Positions 17,698-25,827 of a DNA stretch of 64,000 nt are shown one piece after another. The stretch comes from Mycetocola_B reblochoni (GTDB lineage: Bacteria > Actinomycetota > Actinomycetes > Actinomycetales > Microbacteriaceae). Under the pieces are notes generated by a model that had not been told where the DNA came from, searched no databases, and saw only the letters and a list, made by a program, of their open reading frames with translations. Position numbers and translations under genes: made by a program. Location of the stretch: positions 124,001 through 188,000 of the forward strand of contig NZ_RCUW01000001.1 in assembly GCF_003667525.1 (NCBI RefSeq), read 5' to 3'. Every line of letters starts with the position of its first letter. Positions within the stretch are counted from its first letter, which is position 1.

Positions 17698-19431
17698 TCA
17701 CTCCACGAGCTTGCCGTCGACCGACACCTCGGACATCAGCGCGGCGATCTCCTCGGGGATCGGGGGGATCTCCTCCCGCACGACACCGCCGTCGGCGCTC
17801 CAGACCAGGTTGACCCGGAGCGCCGGGTCCTGCTCCGGATAGTCGCTGCGGTTGTGGCAGCCCCTGGTCTCGCGACGCTCCAGCGCCGACTGCAGCGTCG
17901 CCCTCGCCGCGAGGATCGACGACAGCAGGTCGAAGGCGTGAGCGAGGTCCTGGTAGGCGGCGATGTCGGGGTGGACCCCGATGTCGTCGAGCTGCCCTTC
18001 GATGCGGTCTAGCTCGGCCAGCCCGGCCAGCAGCCCCTCCTCACTGCGGACCACGCCGGCGTACCTGGTCATGAGCTCGCGCAGGGCACGCTGCAGGACC
18101 CGGACGTTCACCGGCCCGTCGGCCGCGAGCAGGCCGTCGACCTCGGCCCTCGCCTCGTCCTCGGCCGCCCGCGAGCGGGGCTGCGCGGTCAACGCGGCCG
18201 AGTACTCCGCCGCGCTCGCGGCAACGATCCGCCCGTACACGAGCAGCTCGATGAGCGAGTTGCCGCCGAGCCGGTTCGCGCCATGCAGCCCCGACGCGGC
18301 CTCACCGATCGCATAGAGCCCGTCGACACCCGTGCCGTGGTCCTCCGGCCGGACCCACACACCGCCCATCGAGTAGTGCGCGGTCGGGGCGATCTCGATC
18401 GGCTCGCGCGTGATGTCGCGCATCTGGAGCTCGAGCAGGGTCTGGTACACGCGCGGCAGGCGCTCCATGATGACCTCGCGGGGCAGATGCGACACGTCCA
18501 GCCAGACCCCGCCGCGCTCGGTCCCCCTGCCCTCCGCGATCTCGGTGTAGGCGGCGAGCGCGACCCTGTCGCGGGTGGAGAGCTCCATACGGACGGGGTC
18601 GTAGCGCTCCATGAACCGCTCGCCCCTGGCGTTGCGCAGCACGCCGCCCTCCCCTCTGGCGGCCTCGGAGACGAGGGTGCCGGCGTCCGTCTCCGGCTCG
18701 ATGATTCCCGAGGGGTGGAACTGCACCAGCTCGGCGTCGCGGATCCGGCCGCCAGCGAGGACGGCGAGCCGGAACGCGTCACCGGTGTTCTCGTTGCGCC
18801 TCGACGAGGTGCGCCGCCAGATGCGGTTGTGGCCGCCGGCGGCGAGGATGACGGCGTCGGCGTGGATGAGGACACGGGTGCCGTCCTGCTGGACGAAACC
18901 GTAGGCCCCGAACACCGCGCCGTCGGAGGTCAGCAGCCGGGTCACGTAGACGTCGTCGAGGATGCGCACTCCCCGCTGTTCCGCCGCGTCGACCAGCGTG
19001 CGCTGGATGCTGAGGCCGGTGTAGTCGCCGCTGAACGCCGTGCGGCGGTAGCTGTGGGCGCCGAAGAAGCGCTGGCTGATGCGGCCGTCGGACTCGCGCG
19101 CGAAGGGCATGCCCAGCTGCTCCAGGTCGGCGATCCCCTGGGCCGCGCCCCTGGTGACGATCTCGACCGTCCGCGGGTCGGCGAGCAGGTAGCTCTCCCT
19201 GAGGGTGTCCGCGGCGTGCTGCTGCCAGCTGTCCTGGGGGTCCATGGTGCCGAGCGCGGCGTTGATCCCCCCGGCCGCGAGCGAGGTGTGCGCATCGCCG
19301 CGCGGCCGCTTGCCCAGGACGGTGACGTCGACCCCGCGGTCGGCGAGCTCGATGGCGGCGCGCAGCCCCGAACCCCCCGAGCCGATGATGAGGACGCTGG
19401 TGGACAGTCGGCGCTCTGCCGGGTGTGACAT
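17698..19431 (-). CDS. Succinate dehydrogenase/fumarate reductase-type flavoprotein (orphan)
   Basis: FAD-dependent oxidoreductase of 577 aa. The dinucleotide motif GSGGSG is at 17-22. AHTSLAAGGINAAL contains the His (H48) that carries covalent FAD in SdhA/FrdA; L-aspartate oxidases lack it. Later family motifs are ELVQFHPSG, SEAARGEGGVLRN and AHYSMGG, with a helical C-terminal domain. No iron-sulfur or membrane-anchor subunit gene is adjacent. The start is the ATG at 19429-19431, where AAGGAG is ideally placed. It follows a SIP-like gene by 68 bp on the same strand and so may share its iron-regulated promoter. Electron partner and physiological reaction are unknown. Confidence 0.87.
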   Translation of the reverse strand: MSHPAERRLSTSVLIIGSGGSGLRAAIELADRGVDVTVLGKRPRGDAHTSLAAGGINAALGTMDPQDSWQQHAADTLRESYLLADPRTVEIVTRGAAQGIADLEQLGMPFARESDGRISQRFFGAHSYRRTAFSGDYTGLSIQRTLVDAAEQRGVRILDDVYVTRLLTSDGAVFGAYGFVQQDGTRVLIHADAVILAAGGHNRIWRRTSSRRNENTGDAFRLAVLAGGRIRDAELVQFHPSGIIEPETDAGTLVSEAARGEGGVLRNARGERFMERYDPVRMELSTRDRVALAAYTEIAEGRGTERGGVWLDVSHLPREVIMERLPRVYQTLLELQMRDITREPIEIAPTAHYSMGGVWVRPEDHGTGVDGLYAIGEAASGLHGANRLGGNSLIELLVYGRIVAASAAEYSAALTAQPRSRAAEDEARAEVDGLLAADGPVNVRVLQRALRELMTRYAGVVRSEEGLLAGLAELDRIEGQLDDIGVHPDIAAYQDLAHAFDLLSSILAARATLQSALERRETRGCHNRSDYPEQDPALRVNLVWSADGGVVREEIPPIPEEIAALMSEVSVDGKLVE

Positions 19432-19499
19432 GGATGACTCCTTCGTCGTGTCGTTGTCGTGCATGATCGGGGCGGACCGCCCGCCCCGAGGGGGCCTTG

Positions 19500-19970
19500 T
19501 CAGCGCATCTGGTCGAGGCGGCGGGTCAGCTCGGCGAGGAACGGGTCGATGAGCGGGCAGTCGCCGGCCCCCGCCCAGACGAACGGGGCTGGCTCCCCCT
19601 CGATCAGCCACTCGGCGAGCCACGCGTTCATCGCGAACAGCAGCCGCTGCCCCTTCCGCAGTGCCGGCCGTCCGCCGTCGACACCGCGGAGCAGCCAGGT
19701 GACGGTGAGTCCGGGGTGCGCCGGGAGCGTTCTGATCTGGACGGGGCTCACGGCCTCGACGAACACACGGCCGTGCGCGGTGTCGGGGAGGCCGCGGATC
19801 ACGGACGCGATCGCGGGCACGTCGTGCGAGCTGCCGACGATCAGGGACGCACGGTGGGTCCCGGGCGCACCGGTCCCGATGCCGAGCCGCTCGACGGCGG
19901 GAACACCCCCGACACCGCCCTCGTCGCGGCGGTCTCTTCTGGCCGGGTCGCGAGACACGAAAGAGGTCAT
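19500..19970 (-). CDS. Stand-alone SIP (siderophore-interacting protein) C-terminal domain
   Basis: Cytosolic protein of 156 aa resembling only the C-terminal, NAD(P)H-binding-like half of siderophore-interacting ferric reductases. SIP-like elements are SLIVGSSHDVPAIASVIRGL, GRVFVEAV and VTWLLRG, then the late FVWAGAGD. The N-terminal FAD domain of normal SIPs (about 270 aa overall) is absent, and no FAD motif is seen. The ATG at 19968-19970 lies 5 bp from a DtxR-like box and about 7 bp below the -10, so the mRNA is probably leaderless. The SDH-type flavoprotein downstream might supply the missing flavin, which is speculation from gene order. Confidence 0.7.
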   Translation of the reverse strand: MTSFVSRDPARRDRRDEGGVGGVPAVERLGIGTGAPGTHRASLIVGSSHDVPAIASVIRGLPDTAHGRVFVEAVSPVQIRTLPAHPGLTVTWLLRGVDGGRPALRKGQRLLFAMNAWLAEWLIEGEPAPFVWAGAGDCPLIDPFLAELTRRLDQMR

Positions 19971-19974
19971 GAAT

Positions 19975-20005
19975 TTAGCTTAGGCTTGGCTAACAATGCT
20001 GTCGA
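19975..20005 (-). promoter_or_regulatory. DtxR/IdeR-type iron box overlapping the promoter of the SIP-like gene
   Basis: TTAGCTTAGGCTTGGCTAA (19975-19993) matches the DtxR/IdeR consensus TTAGGTTAGGCTAACCTAA at 15 of 19 positions. On the minus strand TCGACA (20000-20005) and TAAGCT (19977-19982) are spaced 17 bp, and the box covers the -10. Iron-loaded DtxR should block transcription. The nearest plus-strand gene starts 79 bp away and has its own -10. Confidence 0.75.
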
Positions 20006-20071
20006 GGGGTGATCCCGCCCGATGCCGGCCGCACCGCGCGGGGGCGGCACCGATCACCTACAGTGAGAGCC

Positions 20072-21781
20072 ATGACCACCGAGGCTCACGAGGCGTCGAC
20101 GACGACCCCCGCGCAGACACCCGCCCACCCCACGGCCCCCGGATCGGAGTGGTGGCGGTCGGCCGTGATCTACCAGATCTACCCCCGCTCGTTCGCCGAC
20201 GCGAACGGCGACGGCATCGGCGACCTCCCCGGCATGACGGCGAGGATCCCCGCGCTCGCGGACCTCGGCGTCGACGCGATCTGGCTGTCGCCGTTCATGC
20301 CCTCCCCGCAGAAGGACGCCGGCTACGACGTCGCCGACTACACGGACGTCGACCCGCTGTTCGGCACGCTCGACGACCTCGACGACCTCGTCACCTCGGC
20401 CCACCGCCACCACATCCGCGTCATCATCGACCTCGTCCCCAACCACACCTCCGACCGGCACCGCTGGTTCCGCGAGGCGCTGGCCGCGGGGGCGGGCTCG
20501 CCCGAGCGCGCGCGCTACATCTTCCGCGACGGCCGCGGCCCGAACGGCGACGAGGCGCCCAACAACTGGGAGTCCGTCTTCGGGGGCCCCGCCTGGACCC
20601 GCACCACCGACCCCGACGGCGCGCCCGGCCAGTGGTACCTGCACCTGTTCGACTCCAGCCAGCCCGACCTCGACTGGCGAAACCCCTGGGTGCGCGAGCA
20701 GTTCCGCGGAATCCTGCGGTTCTGGCTCGACCGCGGGGTCGACGGCTTCCGCGTCGACGTGGCCCACGGCATGGTCAAGGCCGAGGGCCTGCCCGACCAC
20801 CACCCGGCCCCCGGCGGCGGGAGCATGGGCGGCGACGAGGCCACCGCACCGTTCTGGGCCCAGGACGGCGTGCACGAGATCTACCGGGACTGGCACGGCA
20901 TCCTCACCGAGTACGACGGCGACCGCGTCCTCTGCGCCGAGGCCTGGGTCACCCCGCTGCCCAGGCTCGCCCGCTGGGTCCGCCCCGACGAGATGCAGCA
21001 GGCGTTCAACTTCGAGTACCTGGAGACCCCGTGGGACGCCGCCGCGCTCCGCCGGGTCGTCGACGAGTCGCTCGCCGCGTTCGGAGCGGTCGGCGCGCCC
21101 AGCACCTGGGTGCTGTCGAACCACGACGTCGTTCGTCACGCGTCACGCCTGGCGTTGACGGCGGAGAACCCGCAGGGCCACGGCATCGGACCGCTCAGCC
21201 CCGGGCAGCCCGTCCGCGAGCTGGGTCTGCGTCGCGCCAGGGCGGCGACCGCGCTGATGCTCGCCCTCCCCGGCGGCGCCTACCTGTACCAGGGTGAGGA
21301 GCTCGGACTGCCCGAGGTCATCGAGCTGCCCGACGACGCACGCCAGGACCCGACCTGGTTCCGCACGGGAGGCGAGCGATACGGGCGCGACGGCTGCCGC
21401 GTCCCCCTGCCCTGGGAGGCGGACTCGCCCGCCGCGGGGTTCAACGACACCGGGGCGTCCTGGCTGCCGCAGCCGGCGGACTGGCCCGAGCTGGCCCGCG
21501 ACCGCCAGGACGGCGTCGACGGGTCGACGCTCGAGCTGTACAAGCACGCCCTCCGCCTCCGTGCCGGCCACCGGCTCGGCACCGGCGACCTGGTCTGGCT
21601 GGAAGGCGGCGCGGAGGGCATCATCGCGTTCCGGAACGGCGACGTCACGGTCATCGCCAACACGGGCGAGGGGACGGTATCCCTGCCCGAGCCGTTCGCC
21701 GGGGCCGAGCTGCTGCTCGCGTCGGCACCGGTCGAGCCGGGCGTGCTTCCGGGCGACAGCACCGTCTGGCTCCGTGTCTGA
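20072..21781 (+). CDS. GH13-family alpha-glucosidase
   Basis: Cytosolic alpha-glucosidase/oligo-1,6-glucosidase-type enzyme, 569 aa, with no signal peptide. The GH13 regions are in order: DLVPNHTS (120-127), GFRVDVAH with nucleophile D229, CAEAW with acid/base E290 and SNHD with transition-state D352. An early QIYPRSFADANGDGIGDL is typical of the alpha-glucosidase branch. The ATG lacks a good Shine-Dalgarno sequence, but TACAGT at 20059-20064 lies 7 bp upstream, suggesting a leaderless mRNA. It probably hydrolyses maltose or isomalto-oligosaccharides. It stands alone, with no regulator beside it. Confidence 0.92.
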   Translation: MTTEAHEASTTTPAQTPAHPTAPGSEWWRSAVIYQIYPRSFADANGDGIGDLPGMTARIPALADLGVDAIWLSPFMPSPQKDAGYDVADYTDVDPLFGTLDDLDDLVTSAHRHHIRVIIDLVPNHTSDRHRWFREALAAGAGSPERARYIFRDGRGPNGDEAPNNWESVFGGPAWTRTTDPDGAPGQWYLHLFDSSQPDLDWRNPWVREQFRGILRFWLDRGVDGFRVDVAHGMVKAEGLPDHHPAPGGGSMGGDEATAPFWAQDGVHEIYRDWHGILTEYDGDRVLCAEAWVTPLPRLARWVRPDEMQQAFNFEYLETPWDAAALRRVVDESLAAFGAVGAPSTWVLSNHDVVRHASRLALTAENPQGHGIGPLSPGQPVRELGLRRARAATALMLALPGGAYLYQGEELGLPEVIELPDDARQDPTWFRTGGERYGRDGCRVPLPWEADSPAAGFNDTGASWLPQPADWPELARDRQDGVDGSTLELYKHALRLRAGHRLGTGDLVWLEGGAEGIIAFRNGDVTVIANTGEGTVSLPEPFAGAELLLASAPVEPGVLPGDSTVWLRV

Positions 21782-21805
21782 CGGCGGCCAGGGGCACCGG
21801 AGGGC

Positions 21806-21946
21806 TCAGCGCTCGGGGAGGTACTGCAGGACCCGCCAGCCCTCGGGGATCTGCGCCTCCGCGGCGGCCTTCGCCGACTCGTAGTCGGCGCCCTCGACCT
21901 CGATCACCCGGATCTCGACCGGCGCGATGGTGACCTCAACCTTCAT
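21806..21946 (-). CDS. Small conserved-looking protein, 46 aa
   Basis: Short open frame coding for a 46-residue, mildly acidic protein: a beta-like start (MKVEVTIAPVEIRVIEVEG), a helix (DYESAKAAAEAQ) and IPEGWRVLQYL. This strand-helix-strand pattern with a clean codon profile looks coding. TATACC lies 8 bp before the ATG and may be a -10. The gene converges on the alpha-glucosidase, 24 bp from its stop. Function unknown; no family recognised. Confidence 0.55.
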   Translation of the reverse strand: MKVEVTIAPVEIRVIEVEGADYESAKAAAEAQIPEGWRVLQYLPER

Positions 21947-22090
21947 GCCCCCAGGGTATACGCCGCAAGCCGCGGGCGAGGGCTGCTCGGAGAGGAGCGG
22001 AACCCACGTCGCGCCCGGGCGGCCGGTCCGCGTCGCCTGACGCCGCCCGACCGCATCCGGCGCTCGCCCCCGCCCCGTGCGGGCAGCGGG

Positions 22091-23860
22091 TCAGCCCCTG
22101 ACGGCGAGGCTGGACAGATCCGGTCCGTTCCCGAGCGAGGTCCACACCCAGTTCGTCACGGCGTCGGAGCTGGGAACGCTCTTGATCCGCTCCAGAAGGG
22201 GGAACCAGGCCAGGTCCTCGGATGCGAGCCTGTTCGCCTCCGACCACGCCTCGGCCGGGTCCTCGGCCGCGAGCGCCTCCGCCGCGAGCGCATTGAGCTC
22301 GGGGTTGTCGTAGGTGACGCCGTTCCAGGTCCCTCCCGGCGCGACGTCGGAGTCGAGCCAGCCCCCCAGGGTCATCGACGCGCTGTTGCCCTGCCAGTCG
22401 GGCGACCACGTCGTCAGTGCGAGATCCCACTGATCGTCCTTGACGGGGTCGGAGAGGAATGCGTTGATCGCGCCGAAACTGTCCTCGACCGGAACGAGCG
22501 AGACGGTGATGCCCGCCTCCGCCGCCGAGGCCTGGATCGCCGTCGCGATCTTCTCGTACTCGGCGTTCGTGCGATAGGCCAGGGCGAGGGAGACGTCCTC
22601 CGCCCCGCTGGCGTCGAGCAGCTCCGTCGCCCGCGCCACGTCACCGGCGTCGCCGTCGGTCGGATAGGGGTTCTCGCCGTTGTACCCGAGGATCGTCGAG
22701 GTGAGGATCTCGGTGCTGACGATCGCAGCCTTCTCCCCGCCGATCCCCTGCTGGAGGCCGGCACGGTCGAGCGTGTAGTTGAACGCCTGCCTGCCCTCGA
22801 GCGAGGAGAGGAACTCTTGGCCGCTCGTCGTCGCCTCCCCGGAGTTGTTCCAGCTGAGGAAGATCGCCGACCCGCTCGCCGAGGTGTGCAGCTGCTCCGG
22901 CTTGGTGCGCTCGAAGTCCTGGAGCACGGCCGCGGGGTAGGTGCGCACGTAGAGGCCCGTGTCCGCCTCGCCCGTCTGGATCTTCTGCGCCACCGCGTCG
23001 GCCGAGTCCGAGGTGGTGTCGATCTCGATCGCGTCGACGTGGGCTCCGCGCGGGTCGCCGACGGCCTCCGTGTCGTAGCCCTCGACGCGGGTGAGCACGA
23101 GCTTCTGGTCGGGTGTGTAGCTGTCGATGTAGTACGGCCCGCTCGAGGCGTAGTCCTGGCGGAACTCGAGACTGTCGGCGAAGTACTTCGAGACCACCTC
23201 CTGCGGCAGCGGCGACACGAAGTTCAGGGTCAGCACGTCGAGGAGCTCGGCGGAGGGCCGGGTGAGGCTGATCCGCAGGGTGTGGTCGTCGACGGCGGTC
23301 ACGCCGCTGATGTCGTGCGTGTCGATGAACTCATCGACCGCGTCGAGGTCGCCGATCGGGACCTCGGCGAACTGGTCGGCGTAGTCGGTGAAGCCCTCGA
23401 ACAGCGAGTTGTAGTAGGTGATCGCACTGACGTTCGCGTTCGGGTCGGGGAACCGCTTGATCGCGTAGACGAAGTCGGCGGCGACGATCTCGCGGTCCGT
23501 GGCGCCGGAGAAGTGGACGCCCTCGCGTAGGTGGAAGGTGTAGTCCAGGCCGTCGTCGGACACGTCCCAGCTCTCGGCCAGGTCGGGGACGATCTCGGTG
23601 TCCTCGCCGATCCCCTCGGTGCTGCCGGCGTAGGTGACGAGCTGCCGCGTCGTCGCGCGGATGACCTGCCACGCCTCCGTCGAGTAGGCGATGAGCGGGT
23701 CGAGCGCGTCGACGTCGCCGACGGAGGCGACGCGCAGGGTGCCGCCGGACGGGTCACCGTCGGCACCGTCCTGCTCGGAGGCGCCCCCCGAGCACCCGGC
23801 CAGGAGGAGGGCGGCCAGGGTGACGGAGCTCGCCGCGACGAGTCTTCTGCGATGGGTCAT
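22091..23860 (-). CDS. Dpp/Opp-type ABC transporter solute-binding lipoprotein
   Basis: Extracytoplasmic family-5 binding protein of 589 aa. The lipoprotein signal ends in LLLAGC (Cys 22). Family-typical stretches are VPDLAESWDVSDDGLDYTF (YTFHLREGVHF) and the late EKIATAIQASAAEAGI. It is the last gene of a four-gene minus-strand operon (ATPase, two permeases, then this gene 51 bp later). It probably delivers peptides or another small amphipathic ligand to the DppB/DppC permeases, but family 5 also binds nickel, sugars and opines, so the ligand is open. Confidence 0.92.
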   Translation of the reverse strand: MTHRRRLVAASSVTLAALLLAGCSGGASEQDGADGDPSGGTLRVASVGDVDALDPLIAYSTEAWQVIRATTRQLVTYAGSTEGIGEDTEIVPDLAESWDVSDDGLDYTFHLREGVHFSGATDREIVAADFVYAIKRFPDPNANVSAITYYNSLFEGFTDYADQFAEVPIGDLDAVDEFIDTHDISGVTAVDDHTLRISLTRPSAELLDVLTLNFVSPLPQEVVSKYFADSLEFRQDYASSGPYYIDSYTPDQKLVLTRVEGYDTEAVGDPRGAHVDAIEIDTTSDSADAVAQKIQTGEADTGLYVRTYPAAVLQDFERTKPEQLHTSASGSAIFLSWNNSGEATTSGQEFLSSLEGRQAFNYTLDRAGLQQGIGGEKAAIVSTEILTSTILGYNGENPYPTDGDAGDVARATELLDASGAEDVSLALAYRTNAEYEKIATAIQASAAEAGITVSLVPVEDSFGAINAFLSDPVKDDQWDLALTTWSPDWQGNSASMTLGGWLDSDVAPGGTWNGVTYDNPELNALAAEALAAEDPAEAWSEANRLASEDLAWFPLLERIKSVPSSDAVTNWVWTSLGNGPDLSSLAVRG

Positions 23861-23911
23861 GGTTCCTTCTTCTCTGTGGTGGGGGTTTCTCTGCGTGGGG
23901 ACGAGGCGCGG

Positions 23912-24895
23912 CTACCTGCCGCCCCTCGCGTGAGTGACGAGGTCGACGAGCGTCGTGATCAGGACGAAGAACACGGCGCCGACGAGCGTGACGCCGATGA
24001 CCACCGGCGCGTCCCCTGTGCTCGCCGCGCGGACGGCGAGCCGGCCGATGCCGTCGATGCCGAAGATCTGCTCGGTCACGATCGCACCGCCCATGAGCGA
24101 GGCGAGCTCGATCCCGCCGAGCGTGAGGATCGGGTTGGCCGCGCCGGACAGGGCGTGGTCGAAGTAGACCCGGCCGGGGCCGAGGCCCTTCGCCGTCGCG
24201 GTGCGGATGTAGTCCTTGCCCGTCACCTCGAGGACCGAGCTGCGGACGATCCGCTGGAACGGCCCGAACTGGACGAGGACGAGGGCGGTCCACGGCAGGA
24301 TCAGGTGCCGCGCCCACTCGCCGGGCGACTCGGAGAACGGGACGTACCCCCCGCTGGGGAACAGGTGGATGCCGGCGAGCGAGAGCTGGAAGTACAGCAC
24401 GAAGATCAGCAGGACGGCCACGACGAACACGGGAACCGAGAGCGTCGTGTAGGCGATGACGGACGTGATCCGGTCCAGCGGGCCGCCGGGCCTGCGTGCC
24501 GCGAGCACGCCGAGCACCACTGCGACGAGCATCCACAGCACGAACGCGCCGAGGGCCAGAGACGCCGTGGCAGGGAGCTTCTCCAGGATGAGGTCCGTGA
24601 CGGGGCGCTGCGAGACGTAGGAGTAGCCCAGGCTGGGCGGTACGTTGAGCAGGCCGGTCGCGACCCCCTGGATCGGCGGGCCGACGACCGCGTAGCGCCA
24701 CAGCTGCACCCACCAGGGCTGGTCGAGGCCGAAGGTGGCCCTGATCGAGGCGAGCGTCTCTTCCGTCGCGTTGTCCGGCGCGATGAGACGCGCGGGGTCG
24801 TTGTAGGCGACCGTCGTGAGCAGGAAGGTGATCAGCACGACGGCGGTGAGGGTGATGACCACCCGCAGCAGCCGGCCGAGGACGAGGCGGGTCAC
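23912..24895 (-). CDS. Dpp-type ABC permease, DppB-like
   Basis: Membrane subunit of 327 aa. The first helix and the extracytoplasmic loop (NDPARL, FGLDQPWWVQLW) are followed by five further helices. The ATPase-coupling EAA-type loop is KDYIRTATAKGLGPGRVYFDHAL. The start is GTG at 24893-24895, overlapping the TGA of the DppC-like gene (GTGA). The usual GDPA of the first loop reads NDPA here. It should pair with the 24892-25827 protein. Confidence 0.9.
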   Translation of the reverse strand: MTRLVLGRLLRVVITLTAVVLITFLLTTVAYNDPARLIAPDNATEETLASIRATFGLDQPWWVQLWRYAVVGPPIQGVATGLLNVPPSLGYSYVSQRPVTDLILEKLPATASLALGAFVLWMLVAVVLGVLAARRPGGPLDRITSVIAYTTLSVPVFVVAVLLIFVLYFQLSLAGIHLFPSGGYVPFSESPGEWARHLILPWTALVLVQFGPFQRIVRSSVLEVTGKDYIRTATAKGLGPGRVYFDHALSGAANPILTLGGIELASLMGGAIVTEQIFGIDGIGRLAVRAASTGDAPVVIGVTLVGAVFFVLITTLVDLVTHARGGR

Positions 24896-25827
24896 GACCG
24901 TCCTCCCCTGACGCGCGGGTCCAGGTGCTCCCTCAGCCGGGTGGCCAGCAGGTTGAAGCCGAACACGGTGACGAAGAGCGCGGCGGCCGGGGCGAGCAGC
25001 ATGAACGGCTGCACCTGGTACAGGGCCGTCTCCTGCGCGTTGGCGATCATGTTCCCCCAGCTCGCGGTCGGTGGGCGTGTGCCGACGCCGAGGAAGGAGA
25101 GCGTCGCCTCCGCGACGATGTTCACCGGGAGCTGCACGGCGGCGAGCACGACGACCGTCGGCGCGAGGTTCGGCAGGATCTCCGACCACAGCACCGCCGC
25201 GTGACCCCGCCCCGCGCCGCGTGCGGCGACGACGAACGGCCTGCCCTTGAGCTCGATGACCATGCCGCGCACGACCCGCGCGAAGGAGGTCCACGAGAAG
25301 AGCACGATGATGCCGACCACCACGAGGACCGGGTCGACGACGGTCGTCCCCGCCGCCCCGCGGTTCAGCGTGACCACGCTCAGCGCCGTGAGGAGGAAGG
25401 GGAACGCCAGAGCGATGGTGGTCAGCTCCGACAGGACCGCGTCCGTGCGTCCTCCCGCGTAGCCGGCCACCAGGCCGATGGTCGTTCCGATGACCGCGGA
25501 CAGCACCGTGGCGGGGATGCCGACGGCGAGCGAGATGTGCGATCCGTACAGGGTCCGCAGCAGCACGTCGCGCCCGGAGCTGTCCGCGCCGAGCAGGAAG
25601 CCGGGTGCGAAGCTGACCGGCAGCCCGGCGGAGTCGAGCGTCTCGTCGGGGAACTGGTCGTTCGGTCCGTGGCCGAGGATCGCGGACAGCAGCGGGGCCG
25701 AGGCGGCCATGAGCAGCACCCCGACGACGAGGGCAAGCCCGACCGTCAGCGAGCGGTCGGACCGGAGCAGCGCGGCGAGATCGCCCGCCCTGCGCGCGGC
25801 TCGACGGGTGGCCGTCGCCTCGCTCAT
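24892..25827 (-). CDS. Dpp-type ABC permease, DppC-like
   Basis: Second membrane subunit, 311 aa. DppC hallmarks are LLGADSSGRDVLLRTLYGSHISL after helix 1 (GRDVLSR type) and a coupling loop with RPFVVAARGAGRGH, then LSFLGVGTRPP near the end. The ATG overlaps the stop of the ATPase gene (ATGA), and its own stop overlaps the DppB start. This gives tight translational coupling through the operon. Confidence 0.9.
   Translation of the reverse strand: MSEATATRRAARRAGDLAALLRSDRSLTVGLALVVGVLLMAASAPLLSAILGHGPNDQFPDETLDSAGLPVSFAPGFLLGADSSGRDVLLRTLYGSHISLAVGIPATVLSAVIGTTIGLVAGYAGGRTDAVLSELTTIALAFPFLLTALSVVTLNRGAAGTTVVDPVLVVVGIIVLFSWTSFARVVRGMVIELKGRPFVVAARGAGRGHAAVLWSEILPNLAPTVVVLAAVQLPVNIVAEATLSFLGVGTRPPTASWGNMIANAQETALYQVQPFMLLAPAAALFVTVFGFNLLATRLREHLDPRVRGGRS

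Noticed and set aside
17698..19431. L-aspartate oxidase (NadB) as the identity of the flavoprotein
   Set aside because: The AHTSLAAGGI motif has the covalent-FAD His of SDH/FRD, which NadB lacks, and no nadA or nadC gene is nearby.
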